Shown: positions 8,655 through 17,695 of the stretch, one piece after another
Position numbering within the stretch: position 1 is the stretch's first letter
Layout of the letters: the number at the start of each line of letters is the position of its first letter
From: Filobacillus milosensis
GTDB lineage: Bacteria; Bacillota; Bacilli; Bacillales; Alkalibacillaceae
NCBI RefSeq assembly: GCF_004402015.1
Contig: NZ_SOPW01000004.1
Span: forward strand, 62,001-126,000
Length of the DNA stretch: 64,000 bases
Direction of reading: 5' to 3'
Position numbers and translations under genes: made by a program
Notes under the pieces: model-generated
What the model saw: the letters and a program-made list of their open reading frames with translations, nothing else
What the model was told of the DNA's origin: nothing
Databases searched by the model: none

Positions 8655-9695
8655 TTAGTCTTGTTGAATTAAAGCCTGTGCAATTTGCACTGAATTCCAT
8701 GCCGCTCCTTTTAATAAATTATCTGAAACCACCCAGAAGTGGAAGCCGTTTGGAACATCTAGATCTTTTCTTACACGACCAACAAATACATCAGTTTTAC
8801 CTTCAGCTGATAATGGCGTTGGGTAAATTTGATTAGAAATATCATCTTCCAACACTAATCCAGGATGATTTCTTAAGGCATTTTGTAAATCTTCAATTGA
8901 AATATCATCACGATCTAACTCGATGTAAACACTCTCAGCATGTGAGTAAAAGAACGGCAATCTTACACACGTTGCTGCAACCTTAATGGTTGAATCGTGC
9001 ATTATTTTCTTAGTCTCATTAATCATTTTCATTTCTTCAAAAGTGTAGTGATTATCTTCAAACACATCAATTTGCGGTAATGCATTAAATGCAATTGGGT
9101 AATGATTTGGCTCTGATTTTACTGGTAAGATATTTGCTTCCGCTTTTTCTCCATCTAACATTGCTCTTGATTGACCCTTAAGTTCTTCCACAGCATCATT
9201 ACCTGAACCAGAAACTGATTGGTAAGTCGATACAATTACACGATTAAGACCATATTTTTTACGAATTGGGTCTAATGCTACAACCATTTGAATGGTAGAA
9301 CAGTTTGGATTTGCGATAATACCTTTATGAGTCTTAATATCTTCCTTATTAACCTCAGGTACTACTAAAGGTACTTCTTCATCCATTCTAAACGCACTAG
9401 TATTATCTATAACCACCGCACCACGTTTAACTGCTTCAGGTGCTAACTCTTTAGAGATTGAACCGCCTGCTGAGAATAAAGCAATCTCTACCCCTTCAAA
9501 AGCATCTGGAGTAGCTTCAATTATTTTAATTTCTTCCCCTTTAAATGTTATTGTTTTGCCTGCAGAACGTTTTGAAGCTAGAGGGTATAGTTTTTCAACT
9601 GGAAAATCAATTTCCTCTAGCATTTTTAACATTTTTTGTCCTACAGCCCCTGTAACTCCAACTATTGCTACATGATAATTTTTATTATTTGCCAT
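8655..9695 (-). CDS. asd: Aspartate-semialdehyde dehydrogenase
   Basis: A 346-residue NADPH-dependent enzyme that reduces aspartyl phosphate to aspartate semialdehyde, the branch point for lysine/diaminopimelate, threonine and methionine. The Rossmann motif [11 protein letters not shown] starts near residue 13. The catalytic cysteine is in [10 protein letters not shown] (Cys132) and the acid/base histidine in [14 protein letters not shown] (about 252). Length and order (spoVFB-asd-dapG-dapA) match B. subtilis. Start ATG with AGGAGGGG. A weak vegetative promoter candidate precedes it, so it can be expressed apart from the sporulation genes upstream. Confidence 0.96.
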   Translation of the reverse strand: MANNKNYHVAIVGVTGAVGQKMLKMLEEIDFPVEKLYPLASKRSAGKTITFKGEEIKIIEATPDAFEGVEIALFSAGGSISKELAPEAVKRGAVVIDNTSAFRMDEEVPLVVPEVNKEDIKTHKGIIANPNCSTIQMVVALDPIRKKYGLNRVIVSTYQSVSGSGNDAVEELKGQSRAMLDGEKAEANILPVKSEPNHYPIAFNALPQIDVFEDNHYTFEEMKMINETKKIMHDSTIKVAATCVRLPFFYSHAESVYIELDRDDISIEDLQNALRNHPGLVLEDDISNQIYPTPLSAEGKTDVFVGRVRKDLDVPNGFHFWVVSDNLLKGAAWNSVQIAQALIQQD

Positions 9696-9727
9696 GATTA
9701 ATTCCCCTCCTAGAAGACTTTAACGTC

Positions 9728-9736
9728 ATTTTAACA
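9728..9736 (-). promoter_or_regulatory. Possible extended -10 promoter for asd-dapG-dapA
   Basis: The minus strand reads TGTTAAAAT at 9736-9728 (TGn plus TAAAAT, five of six to the -10 consensus) in the short gap before asd. The -35 region is poor. A separate vegetative promoter is expected here, because the upstream spoVF genes are sporulation-specific. Confidence 0.35.
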
Positions 9737-9763
9737 CAAATTTTAATTCTTTAAAGTGTTTTA

Positions 9764-10357
9764 CTAGTATTGCTTAAGGACAGGTTGCAGCTGTTTGCCT
9801 TCTATTGCATGGTCAATTGTCTCTGCTAATAAATCCATATGAGCAACTAATGAAGTAGGCTTTTGTATCGGATCATCTTGACCGAATGGAACGAAATACA
9901 CGTTTTTAGCAACAAGTAATTTAGCCAAATTGGCACCATTTAAGGCTAGTGCATCATTTGTTGATATAGCTAATACTACTGGCTTTCTATTTCTCAATGT
10001 GGCCTTAGCTGCCATTAAAACTGGTGAATCTGTTAAGGCGTTAGCGAATTTACTTAATGAGTTGCCAGTTAAAGGTGCAATAACCATACAATCAAGTGGT
10101 TCTTTAGGACCTAATGGTTCAGCTTCTGGGATTGTAGAAATTAGAGATTTTTGTGTAATCTCACTAATTTTGTTTATATGGTCAGCAGCATCACCAAATT
10201 TTGTATCAGTTGTTTGAACAGTATATGATACGATAGGTACCACTTCTGCACCTAAATCCATTAAACGTTGCATTTGAGGAAATGTATCATCATAAGTACA
10301 ATGAGATCCCGTTAAACCAAACCCTATTCTCTTACCTTTTAAATTCAAATAAATCAA
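9764..10357 (-). CDS. spoVFB: Dipicolinate synthase subunit B
   Basis: A 197-residue flavoprotein-like subunit (DpaB) that works with SpoVFA in the mother cell to make dipicolinic acid from a DapA product. Typical features are the N-terminal GKRIGFGLTGSHCTYDD and the later MVIAPLTGNSLSKFANALTDSPVLMAAKATLRN, a flavin-binding-protein pattern shared with the Dfp/UbiX-like fold. It follows spoVFA with nine bases between them, and asd comes next. Expression probably comes from the sigma-K-type promoter before spoVFA. Confidence 0.95.
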   Translation of the reverse strand: MIYLNLKGKRIGFGLTGSHCTYDDTFPQMQRLMDLGAEVVPIVSYTVQTTDTKFGDAADHINKISEITQKSLISTIPEAEPLGPKEPLDCMVIAPLTGNSLSKFANALTDSPVLMAAKATLRNRKPVVLAISTNDALALNGANLAKLLVAKNVYFVPFGQDDPIQKPTSLVAHMDLLAETIDHAIEGKQLQPVLKQY

Positions 10358-10366
10358 GCTCCTTCC

Positions 10367-11242
10367 TTACGAGTTTTCCAAAATAATGTTATGAATGACG
10401 CGAGCTAAAATCATTCCAGCAGTTTTTGAAGCAACTAACCCTGGTAATCCAGGTGCTAGTATTGCTTTAATCCCTCTTTTTTTTGCAAATCGAAAATCTA
10501 CACCTCCAGGTTTTGATGCTAAATCAATGATTAAACTATCTCTGGGAAGAGCACTAATTAATGAAGGTGTCACCACTAGCGTTGGTATTGTATTGATTAA
10601 TATATTGCATGTTTTCATTGACTCTTCTAAGTCTTCAAATGAGATTGGAGTTGCTTGGTATTCAAAAATTCTAGCCAATTCATCATCATTCCTGGAGTAA
10701 ACAGAAACATTTGCCCCCAGACCCTTAAACGTGTGAATTAAAGTTTTACCAACACGACCTAACCCTAGAATAGTTACATTTGAATTATGAATCGTGAAGT
10801 CTGTTTGTTGAATAGCAAACATCACTGTACCTTCTGCAGTAGGGATCGAATTGTATATAGCAACATCATCTCGATTAAATAATTTGATTAATCGATTTTT
10901 AAAAGATGTTATTTCGTTTAAATAAGGAGTTGATATTCCAGTAAATAACAAACAGTGCTCAGGAAATTCATTCAACCACTCTTCGCTCAGTTGAGGAGAA
11001 GAGTCTGCAAAATGCGATTCAGCATACCCTTCTTGATCTAAACCTGTAACTGGAAGGATTATAGCATCGATTTCTTCTTTTGGGAGATTATCCATTTGAA
11101 TTAAATACAAACCTTCCAAATTCTCCTCCAGTTCTTCATAACCAATTGCATAAACAGTGGCATCTTTTTCAATTAATTGTTTCATCATCTCTATGTGGCG
11201 CGCATCGCCACCAATAACTACAATAGACTTACCCGTTAACAT
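10367..11242 (-). CDS. spoVFA: Dipicolinate synthase subunit A
   Basis: A 291-residue subunit (DpaA), the NAD(P)-binding partner of SpoVFB. The N-terminal domain starts with IVVIGGDARHIEMM. The second domain holds a Rossmann motif, ILGLGRVGKTLIHTF (about 160-175), followed by VSVYSRNDDELARI. The C-terminus ends in GLPGLVASKTAGMILARV, characteristic of the family. Dipicolinate, chelated with calcium, dehydrates the spore core. The start is an ATG behind GAGGTGAGTAA. The gap upstream holds a sigma-K-type promoter and the ylmC terminator. Confidence 0.96.
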   Translation of the reverse strand: MLTGKSIVVIGGDARHIEMMKQLIEKDATVYAIGYEELEENLEGLYLIQMDNLPKEEIDAIILPVTGLDQEGYAESHFADSSPQLSEEWLNEFPEHCLLFTGISTPYLNEITSFKNRLIKLFNRDDVAIYNSIPTAEGTVMFAIQQTDFTIHNSNVTILGLGRVGKTLIHTFKGLGANVSVYSRNDDELARIFEYQATPISFEDLEESMKTCNILINTIPTLVVTPSLISALPRDSLIIDLASKPGGVDFRFAKKRGIKAILAPGLPGLVASKTAGMILARVIHNIILENS

Positions 11243-11277
11243 TTACTCACCTCACTAGTGCGTCATTCAGCCCAATA

Positions 11278-11306
11278 TATCTTATGTATCACCGTTAAAA
11301 AAGTGA
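11278..11306 (-). promoter_or_regulatory. Sigma-K-type promoter for spoVFA-spoVFB
   Basis: The minus strand has CATAAGATA (11286-11278), a full match to the sigma-K -10 pattern CATAnnnTA. CAC (11305-11303) lies 16 bases upstream, as expected for the AC core of the -35. The B. subtilis spoVF operon is known to be transcribed by mother-cell sigma-K, so position and pattern agree. The -35 overlaps the U-tract of the ylmC terminator. Confidence 0.7.
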
Positions 11307-11308
11307 AA

Positions 11309-11346
11309 AAAAGACTGACTCTCTTTTTATAGAGAATCAGTCTTTT
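11309..11346 (-). terminator. Intrinsic terminator after ylmC
   Basis: On the minus strand AAAAGACTGA pairs with TCAGTCTTTT, with an inner CTCT/AGAG extension, and a run of seven T follows. The stem overlaps the ylmC stop codon (11339-11337). The T-run abuts the sigma-K -35 of the next operon. Confidence 0.85.
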
Positions 11347-11582
11347 AAATGATCGGGTTTAACTATTATCATGTCTTCACCAATGACTTCGATGTCTTTC
11401 CATCTAATTTTTGCGTGAGAATCGGACTTTTTTATGCCCAGCATAGAGAAGTCTTGAATAACAATAGATTCAATCCTTCCGTTTTCAGGATTAATTTCTA
11501 AGTCTGTGTGACCCAGTATCCCTAAACGCTCCCCTTTATGCGCATCAATAAGCTCTTTTCCTGTCAATTCTTTATACCGCAT
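11337..11582 (-). CDS. ylmC: YlmC/YmxH family sporulation protein (PRC-barrel)
   Basis: An 81-residue PRC-barrel-like protein. The family motif is visible as ELTGKELIDAHKGERLGILGHTDLEI, then IQDFSMLG and IRWKDIEVIGEDMIIV. Sporulating bacilli and clostridia carry this gene between mlpA and spoVFA (as ymxH), and a paralogue near sigG (ylmC); its biochemical role is not known. It ends inside a terminator hairpin, so it closes the operon that includes mlpA. Confidence 0.88.
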   Translation of the reverse strand: MRYKELTGKELIDAHKGERLGILGHTDLEINPENGRIESIVIQDFSMLGIKKSDSHAKIRWKDIEVIGEDMIIVKPDHLKD

Positions 11583-11612
11583 TATATCACCTTCAAAACA
11601 TGACTTTATACA

Positions 11613-12833
11613 TTATACGTCAATAGGAAAAATACATGCCTTAGAAGGTTCATTTTTAAATGAATACCTAGCAATTTCTTGTATATCTTGTTTAGATACA
11701 CTTTCAAATTTTTCTATCAGATCATCAAGTGACAAATGAGGCTGATTAAGTAATTCATTACGTCCATTACGATGCATTCGACTATTAGGATTTTCCAACC
11801 CTAATACCAATTGCCCTTTTAATTGCTGAACAGTATTACTAAATTCCTTATCAGTAATTCCATTTAATTTAATGTCATTAATAGCTTGGTAAACTTCATG
11901 TTCCATTTGTTCAAATTGCTCTAATGTGGTTGCACCATATAAAGTTAATAAACCATTATCTCTAAAAGCATTATGATATGAGAAAATAGTATATGTTAGA
12001 CCTAGTTCTTCTCTGATTTTTTGAAACAACCTTGAACTCATACTACCGCCTAGGACATTATTTAATATAGAGATGCTATAAACTGATTCATCACTTATAG
12101 GGACCCCTTGATATCCTAAACAAAGGTGTGCTTGAGTGGTGTCTTTCTCTTTCTTCATTGATTCAACATTATAGGTTGCTTCTAACTGATCATTAAAACT
12201 GTTATTAGGATGAAGTTTAGAAAACAGTTCTTCTATGTTTTTGTGAAACCCATCAGGAACATTACCTGCAACGGAAACCACAATACGATCTGCAGAATAA
12301 AACTTTTCTTTATATGAAATAATCTCTTCACGTGTAATCTCCTTTAAAGTGTCAGGTTCTCCAAGTATAGGTTGTGATAAAGGATGGCCTTTAAAACTAA
12401 CATCATGTAAGTAATCGTGAATAATATCATCCGGTGTATCTTCTGTCATAGCAATTTCTTCATATATAACATTCTTTTCTCTTTCCAATTCTTCTACCTC
12501 AAAAGTAGAATTAAACAACATATCAAACATTAACTCTAATGTATATGAAGCATGCTGGTCCATAACTTTTGCATATAAGCATGTGTATTCTTTAGATGTA
12601 AACGCATTCGCATGACCACCTATTGAATCAAATGACTCTGCTATATCTCTGGCCGTTCGATTTGGTGTACCTTTAAACAACATATGTTCAATTAAATGCG
12701 AGATACCATTAAGATTAATTGCTTCATTCCTTGAACCAGATAAAATCCAAATTCCAATTGATAATGAACGTAGAGAAGGCATGTGTTCTTCTACGACTCT
12801 AACTCCGTTAGGAAGCTTGTATCTATTAAACAT
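11613..12833 (-). CDS. mlpA: M16 family zinc protease (MlpA/YmxG)
   Basis: A 406-residue processing-peptidase-like protein of the insulinase/M16 family. The inverted zinc motif HLIEH is at residues 46-50, with the distal glutamate in YEEIAMTEDTPDD about 75 residues on. The second domain (from about 165) lacks this motif, as expected. In B. subtilis mlpA lies after pnp and a deacetylase gene, ylxY; ylxY is not found here. B. subtilis MlpA has been linked to control of extracellular protease gene expression. Start ATG with GGGGAGGGGAA. Confidence 0.93.
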   Translation of the reverse strand: MFNRYKLPNGVRVVEEHMPSLRSLSIGIWILSGSRNEAINLNGISHLIEHMLFKGTPNRTARDIAESFDSIGGHANAFTSKEYTCLYAKVMDQHASYTLELMFDMLFNSTFEVEELEREKNVIYEEIAMTEDTPDDIIHDYLHDVSFKGHPLSQPILGEPDTLKEITREEIISYKEKFYSADRIVVSVAGNVPDGFHKNIEELFSKLHPNNSFNDQLEATYNVESMKKEKDTTQAHLCLGYQGVPISDESVYSISILNNVLGGSMSSRLFQKIREELGLTYTIFSYHNAFRDNGLLTLYGATTLEQFEQMEHEVYQAINDIKLNGITDKEFSNTVQQLKGQLVLGLENPNSRMHRNGRNELLNQPHLSLDDLIEKFESVSKQDIQEIARYSFKNEPSKACIFPIDV

Positions 12834-12871
12834 ATTTCTTCCCCTCCCCTTTTGTCTGACATCATGAAAAA

Positions 12872-12888
12872 CTCGCCATCAAGGCGAG
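12872..12888 (-). terminator. Third hairpin of a tandem set between pnp and mlpA
   Basis: CTCGCC and GGCGAG with a 5-base loop, followed on the minus strand by TTTTTC (12871-12866). A compact intrinsic terminator only about 35 bases before mlpA, so it would block most read-through from pnp. Confidence 0.8.
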
Positions 12889-12926
12889 ATTGATTGAGTA
12901 TTCATTCAATTTTTCATACAGAAAAA

Positions 12927-12951
12927 CTAAATCTAAAGCACTAAGATTTAG
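12927..12951 (-). terminator. Second hairpin of a tandem set between pnp and mlpA
   Basis: CTAAATCT pairs with AGATTTAG around a 9-base loop, with TTTTTC directly behind it on the minus strand (12926-12921). The stem is AT-rich, so it is a weaker terminator than its neighbours. Confidence 0.6.
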
Positions 12952-13000
12952 CTTCTCGTGATTTTATTGCAAATATTTAAATAAATTACAAAGGAAAAAA

Positions 13001-13019
13001 GAACTGGTTATACCAGCTC
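13001..13019 (-). terminator. Terminator directly after pnp
   Basis: On the minus strand GAGCTGGT pairs with CCAGTTC (one G-U or mismatch position), then TTTTTTCC follows. It lies a few bases beyond the pnp stop codon. Confidence 0.75.
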
Positions 13020-13024
13020 TAATT

Positions 13025-15136
13025 TTACTTACTTTCTTGTGCTTCTTGTTCTTGTAGTGCTGCTTTTCTTGATAAGTTAACTCGACCTTGACGATCAATT
13101 TCTTTAACTTTAACCAGCATTTCATCGCCGATATTAGCAACATCAGTCACGTTTTTCACATGCTTCTCATCTAGTTCACTAATATGGACTAGACCATCTT
13201 TACCACTAAATAATTCAACGAATGCACCGAATTTTTCAATTCGTTTAACTTTACCTAAATAGATCTGTCCTACTTCGACTTCTCTAACTAGATCTTCGAT
13301 GATAGTTTTAGCTTTTTCGATCTTAGTACGGTCTGGAGAAGAAATAAATATTGTTCCATCTTGTTCAATATCGATTTTTACATCTGTTTCTTCAATAATC
13401 TTATTAATCTGTTTACCGCTTGGACCGATGACATCGCGAATCTTATCTGGATTAATATTGATTGATTCAATTTTTGGTGCATAGTCAGAAAGCTCTTCGC
13501 GAGGTTGTGAGATAGTTTGCATCATATGATCAAGGATTTCCATGCGGCCTTTCTTCGCTTGTGTTAAAGCTTCTTCCAGAATATCTCTTGATAAACCATC
13601 AACTTTAATATCCATTTGAAGCGCTGTAACACCTTTAGAGGTACCTGCAACTTTAAAGTCCATGTCCCCAAGTGCATCTTCCATACCTTGAATGTCAGTT
13701 AAAACTGTGTAATGTTCGTCCTTTTTCACTAGACCCATGGCAATTCCTGCAACTGGTGCTTTAATTGGCACACCAGCATCCATCATTGCCATTGTCCCGG
13801 CACAAATGCTTGCCTGTGAAGTCGAACCATTAGATTCAAGAATTTCTGATACGACTCTAATTGTATATGGAAAATCTTTATCACTCGGAATGATTGGGTC
13901 TAAAGCACGTTCACCTAGAGCTCCATGTCCAATTTCACGTCTACCCGGTCCACGAATAGGGCCAGTTGAGCCAACACTATATTGTGGGAAATTATAATGA
14001 AGCATAAAACGCTTCTCTTCTTCTAAGCCTAAGCCATCAAGAACTTGAACATCACCTAATGCGCCTAATGTACAAACACTAAGTGCTTGTGTTTGACCAC
14101 GTGTAAACATAGCAGAACCGTGTGTCCTAGGTAATACATTTGTTCTAGAAGAAAGAGGACGAATTTCATCAACTTTTCTTCCATCAGGGCGAACCTTTTC
14201 TTCAGTAATCAGTCTTCTGACTTCTGCTTTAACCATTTGATCTAATACAGCTTTAACTTGTGATATTTTTTCTTCATCAGCTTCTTCTGATTCATAGTGT
14301 TCTACAATTTCAGTTTTAACTGCTTCTATAGACTCTTCACGTTCTTGTTTATCAAATGTTTGAATTGCTTTAACCAGCTTGTCTTTAGCTAATTTATTAA
14401 CCTCAGCTTCAACTGATTCATCTGGTATGAATAGTTGAACTTCCGTTTTTTCTTTACCAACTTCTTTAACCACTTCTTCTTGGAAGGCCACTAAGCGTTT
14501 AATTTCTTCATGACCAAACATGATTGCTTCTAACATAATATCTTCTGGAACTTCTTCAGCACCAGCCTCAACCATGTTAATAGCATCTTTGGTTCCGGCT
14601 ACTGTTAGTTCAATATCGCTTTCTTCAGCTTGTTCAATTGTAGGGTTAATAATAAATTCACCATTTACTCGTCCTACATGAACACCAGCAATCGGTCCTT
14701 CGAATGGAATATCTGAAATACATAATGCTAAAGATGAACCTACCATAGCAGTAATGTCTGACGAACAATCCTGATCAACACTCATTACAGTGCTAATCAC
14801 TTGCACTTCATTACGGAAACCATCGGCAAATAATGGTCGAATAGGTCGGTCGATTAATCGAGAAGTTAAAACTGCACGATCACTCGGTCTACCTTCACGT
14901 TTAATAAAACCGCCTGGAATTTTACCGACTGCATATAATTTTTCTTCATAGTTAATGGTTAGTGGAAAGAAAGGAAGGTCTTTTGGTTCGTTTGAAGCGG
15001 TAGCGGCAACTAATACAGAAGTATCACCATAACGGACCATTGCAGCACCGTTGGCTTGTTTCGCAACTTCACCTATTTCAAAGGTTAATGTTCTTCCTGC
15101 CACATCAATTGAAAAAGTTTTCATTTCATTGGACAT
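13025..15136 (-). CDS. pnp: Polyribonucleotide nucleotidyltransferase (PNPase)
   Basis: A 703-residue 3'-to-5' phosphorolytic exoribonuclease, part of mRNA decay. Two RNase PH-like domains are visible (N-terminal [28 protein letters not shown]; second [16 protein letters not shown], near 365), then a KH domain ([19 protein letters not shown]) and a C-terminal S1 domain ([20 protein letters not shown]). The start is the ATG at 15136 behind GAGAGGGG; an in-frame TTG 21 bases upstream lies inside that ribosome binding site and is rejected. It follows rpsO and its terminator, the usual bacterial order. Confidence 0.97.
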   Translation of the reverse strand: MSNEMKTFSIDVAGRTLTFEIGEVAKQANGAAMVRYGDTSVLVAATASNEPKDLPFFPLTINYEEKLYAVGKIPGGFIKREGRPSDRAVLTSRLIDRPIRPLFADGFRNEVQVISTVMSVDQDCSSDITAMVGSSLALCISDIPFEGPIAGVHVGRVNGEFIINPTIEQAEESDIELTVAGTKDAINMVEAGAEEVPEDIMLEAIMFGHEEIKRLVAFQEEVVKEVGKEKTEVQLFIPDESVEAEVNKLAKDKLVKAIQTFDKQEREESIEAVKTEIVEHYESEEADEEKISQVKAVLDQMVKAEVRRLITEEKVRPDGRKVDEIRPLSSRTNVLPRTHGSAMFTRGQTQALSVCTLGALGDVQVLDGLGLEEEKRFMLHYNFPQYSVGSTGPIRGPGRREIGHGALGERALDPIIPSDKDFPYTIRVVSEILESNGSTSQASICAGTMAMMDAGVPIKAPVAGIAMGLVKKDEHYTVLTDIQGMEDALGDMDFKVAGTSKGVTALQMDIKVDGLSRDILEEALTQAKKGRMEILDHMMQTISQPREELSDYAPKIESININPDKIRDVIGPSGKQINKIIEETDVKIDIEQDGTIFISSPDRTKIEKAKTIIEDLVREVEVGQIYLGKVKRIEKFGAFVELFSGKDGLVHISELDEKHVKNVTDVANIGDEMLVKVKEIDRQGRVNLSRKAALQEQEAQESK

Positions 15137-15184
15137 ATAGTTAAATACCCCTCTCAAAACTGTAAAACTATGTAAAAGTAAAGA

Positions 15185-15208
15185 AAAAGCGGGTATCCCC
15201 CCGCTTTT
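15185..15208 (-). terminator. Intrinsic terminator after rpsO
   Basis: AAAAGCGGG and CCCGCTTTT with a 6-base loop, followed on the minus strand by TCTTTAC. A strong GC-rich stem between rpsO and pnp. Partial read-through into pnp is likely, since no clear pnp promoter is seen in the short gap. Confidence 0.85.
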
Positions 15209-15214
15209 CCGTTA

Positions 15215-15484
15215 TTATCTACGTAGTCCTAATTTGTTAACTAAGTCACGATAGCGTTGGACGTCTTTATTACGTAAATAATTTAATAAGTGACGACGTC
15301 TACCTACCATTTTCATCAAACCACGACGAGAGTGATGGTCTTTCTTGTGGTCACGCAAGTGTTCATTTAGCGTGTTAATTTGTTCAGTTAGGATAGCTAC
15401 TTGAACTTCTGGTGAACCAGTATCGTTTTCGTGTGTTTTGAACTCGTTGATAAGTTCTAGTTTACGTTCTTGTGAAATTGCCAT
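15215..15484 (-). CDS. rpsO: 30S ribosomal protein S15
   Basis: An 89-residue primary 16S rRNA-binding protein of the small subunit. The family signature is HDTGSPEVQ-like ([19 protein letters not shown]), then [32 protein letters not shown]. The start is the ATG at 15484, eight bases after GGAGG. The in-frame GTG at 15493 overlaps that ribosome binding site and is rejected. The 5' leader is long and can form hairpins, consistent with S15 autoregulation. Confidence 0.97.
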   Translation of the reverse strand: MAISQERKLELINEFKTHENDTGSPEVQVAILTEQINTLNEHLRDHKKDHHSRRGLMKMVGRRRHLLNYLRNKDVQRYRDLVNKLGLRR

Positions 15485-15604
15485 CCTTTTCACCTCCTAT
15501 TTTGTGTACCCCTTTTCCCTAGCATTCGTCGGTGACTCGTAATGCCAAGAAGAAGGTTGTTTTAATTACATTACTACGATACATTTTTTTGACTGAAAAT
15601 GCAA
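15485..15604 (-). promoter_or_regulatory. rpsO promoter and leader (candidate S15 autoregulatory region)
   Basis: On the minus strand TTGCAT (15604-15599), 17 bases, then TATCGT (15581-15576) form a fair sigma-A promoter. The leader of about 80 bases contains GGCATT and AATGCT flanking a GTCACCGAC loop, a possible hairpin just upstream of the GGAGG. S15 is known to bind its own leader in several bacteria, including Geobacillus; whether this fold is that element needs a covariance search. Confidence 0.45.
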
Positions 15605-15610
15605 GTAATT

Positions 15611-16561
15611 TTATGTTTGAATTTGAAAGAATTTTTTTGTTTCCTTTTCATCTTCCTTCATTCGCTCGATTAAACTCTCAACATCATTAAACTTTTCTTC
15701 ATTTCTTATATATTTATAGAACTCAACTTCGATAATTTCACCATATATATCTTTATTAAACTCAAAAAGATAAACTTCAACAATTGGGCGTTGAATGTCG
15801 TTGGTAAACGTAGGATTATAACCTATATTAGCCATACCAAAATATCGTTGTCCATTAACTGAAGCACGTACAGCATAAATACCAACTTTAGGAAGCTTAT
15901 GTTCAACAGAAATATCTAAATTAGCTGTTGGATAACCTATCGTTCTTCCTCTCTGATGACCTTTTATCACTTCGGCTGATATTGAAAACGGTCGACCTAG
16001 TAATTTTTCTGTTAAATCCATTTCTCCGTGATCTAAAGTCTCTCTAATTCTTGTTGAACTTATTTTTTCATCTTCGAATGTGACTTTGTTAACTACAGAG
16101 TAGGTTAATCTGTCTCCAGCATATTCATCCATTTGCTGAATTTTCCCAGAACCTTTATGACCAAATGAAAAGTCAAATCCTCCAACCACATGCTTTACAT
16201 TAAGATCAACAAAAAACTTATCGACGAATTCATTTGGAGAAAGCTTTGCTAGGTCTTTGTTGAATTCAACAATATATAAATAATCTATATCCATTTGATT
16301 AAAAAGTTCAATCTTCTCATCTAAACTAGTAATAAGAAAATCAGTCAGTTGAGTACCTTTTAACACAGATAGTGGATGTGGATGAAAGGTCATAACTCCA
16401 CGCTTATGGTTTTGCTGTTCAGCCACCTCAATCGCCTTATTAATCACTTCTTGGTGTCCTTTATGTACACCGTCAAAATACCCAACAGCCATACTAGTCG
16501 GTTCTGTTTTAATTTTATAATCATTTGGATAATTTAAATGAAAAATTTGCAATTCTTTCAC
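15611..16561 (-). CDS. ribF: Bifunctional riboflavin kinase/FMN adenylyltransferase
   Basis: A 316-residue enzyme (RibC in B. subtilis, RibF elsewhere) making FMN and then FAD. The N-terminal nucleotidyltransferase domain has GYFDGVHKGH at residues 27-36 and a KISSTRIRETL-type ISSTRIR motif near 156. The C-terminal flavokinase domain holds GRTIGYPTANLDI near 204. The start is a GTG at 16561, just after the truB stop, with only a moderate AAGCGGG ribosome binding site; no ATG occurs before the conserved GYFDG region except at residue 24, which would cut the domain short. Confidence 0.95.
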   Translation of the reverse strand: MKELQIFHLNYPNDYKIKTEPTSMAVGYFDGVHKGHQEVINKAIEVAEQQNHKRGVMTFHPHPLSVLKGTQLTDFLITSLDEKIELFNQMDIDYLYIVEFNKDLAKLSPNEFVDKFFVDLNVKHVVGGFDFSFGHKGSGKIQQMDEYAGDRLTYSVVNKVTFEDEKISSTRIRETLDHGEMDLTEKLLGRPFSISAEVIKGHQRGRTIGYPTANLDISVEHKLPKVGIYAVRASVNGQRYFGMANIGYNPTFTNDIQRPIVEVYLFEFNKDIYGEIIEVEFYKYIRNEEKFNDVESLIERMKEDEKETKKFFQIQT

Positions 16562-16571
16562 CCGCTTAAGC

Positions 16572-17471
16572 TTATAATACTTTAAAAGGTTTCATTTTCC
16601 CCTCTTTTGAAGGATGTTGCTGATAAATAGCAATAAGGTTTTCTGATTGATTTATCACCTTAAACATTTGATGTTTAATATGTGCTTCTGGCAAATCTAA
16701 TACTTGTCCATGTTGAAATTTATGCTCGTCGTCTTCAGATACATACAATGCAGGTAAAGTTAAAGCCTCGGACAAAGGCTTCAGTTTAATTTCCTGCCCT
16801 TCATTAGTTTGTTTTTCTAAATCTTCTAAAGAAATTGTTTCACTTAACTCGAAAGACCCTGCTTTGGTACGAATTAAGTTACTCATATGAGCAGGATAAT
16901 CTAACACCTTACCAATATCAACACATAGAGTACGAATATATGTACCACTTGAACATCTTACCTTGAAGGAAAAACGTACATCATTCTGATTATACCAATT
17001 TAACTCATTTGATAACACTATTAGTTCATAAATGTTTACCTGACGACTTGGGCGTTCCACTTCTATGCCTTCTCGAGCGTATTCATAAAGTTTTTTTCCA
17101 TTAACTTTAACAGCAGAATATATAGGTGTAATCTGTGTGATTTCTCCTGTGAATTGAGTTGTTGCATCTTTACATTCTTCTAATGTTAAACTCGATAATA
17201 CTGATTTTGTTTCAAGAACTTCCCCTACTTGATCTTCAGTTGTTGTACTTTTCCCTAAAGATATTTCTGCTTCGTAAACCTTGTCCTGGTTAGTTAATAA
17301 GGAAGCTAATTTAGTGGCTTTGCCAATACATATAGGTAATACACCTTCTGCTTCAGGGTCCAGTGTTCCTGTGTGTCCTACTTTTTTGGTTTTTAACAAT
17401 CTTCTAATTTTTGCTACACAGTCATGGGAAGTCAGTCCCTTTGGTTTCCATAAAGGAATAATGCCGTTCAT
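16572..17471 (-). CDS. truB: tRNA pseudouridine(55) synthase
   Basis: A 299-residue enzyme making pseudouridine 55 in the T-loop of tRNAs. The catalytic aspartate is in GHTGTLDPEAEGVL (Asp38). KVNGKKLYEYAREGIEVERPSR and FKVRCSSGTYIRTLC are further TruB family motifs, and a C-terminal PUA-like segment follows from about 235. Start ATG with AGGAGGAAATGT. It is separated from rbfA by 224 bases holding an unusual 150-bp structured element. Confidence 0.96.
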   Translation of the reverse strand: MNGIIPLWKPKGLTSHDCVAKIRRLLKTKKVGHTGTLDPEAEGVLPICIGKATKLASLLTNQDKVYEAEISLGKSTTTEDQVGEVLETKSVLSSLTLEECKDATTQFTGEITQITPIYSAVKVNGKKLYEYAREGIEVERPSRQVNIYELIVLSNELNWYNQNDVRFSFKVRCSSGTYIRTLCVDIGKVLDYPAHMSNLIRTKAGSFELSETISLEDLEKQTNEGQEIKLKPLSEALTLPALYVSEDDEHKFQHGQVLDLPEAHIKHQMFKVINQSENLIAIYQQHPSKEGKMKPFKVL

Positions 17472-17518
17472 ACATTTCCTCCTAAAGAATACACAATTAA
17501 AAAATATGTAAAAGAAAA

Positions 17519-17668
17519 AGAAATGCCCCTAACTTTTTTGGGGTCGGCTATAAACATCAAATGTCCTGCCGACACTTTATATTAATATGTCGGAAGTTAG
17601 CCACGAGAGGTTTGTTAGATCAGATCTAAGCAAACTCCCAAACACCCCACAAAAGGGAAGGCATTTCT
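17519..17668 (-). other. 150-bp multi-hairpin element with inverted ends (MITE-like or structured RNA)
   Basis: The ends AGAAATGCC (17519-17527) and GGCATTTCT (17660-17668) are perfect inverses, and the similarity continues inward to GGGG/CCCC with mismatches, giving imperfect inverted repeats of about 25 bases. Inside, GTCGGC pairs with GCCGAC; alternatively CCGACA pairs with TGTCGG; and GGTTTG-TTAGATC pairs with GATCTAA-CAAAC around a single base. On the minus strand the closing stem is followed by TTTTTCTTTT, so the whole could end transcription. No coding frame fits. It may be a miniature transposable element or a folded RNA in the rbfA-truB transcript; strand is given for the flanking transcript. 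Confidence 0.55.
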
Positions 17669-17695
17669 ATTTTCATTAAAAGTAATTTAATTAGT

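Noticed and set aside
8635-9763. Lysine riboswitch or T-box before dapG/asd
   Set aside because: The gaps (20 and 68 bases) are too short and hold no such fold.
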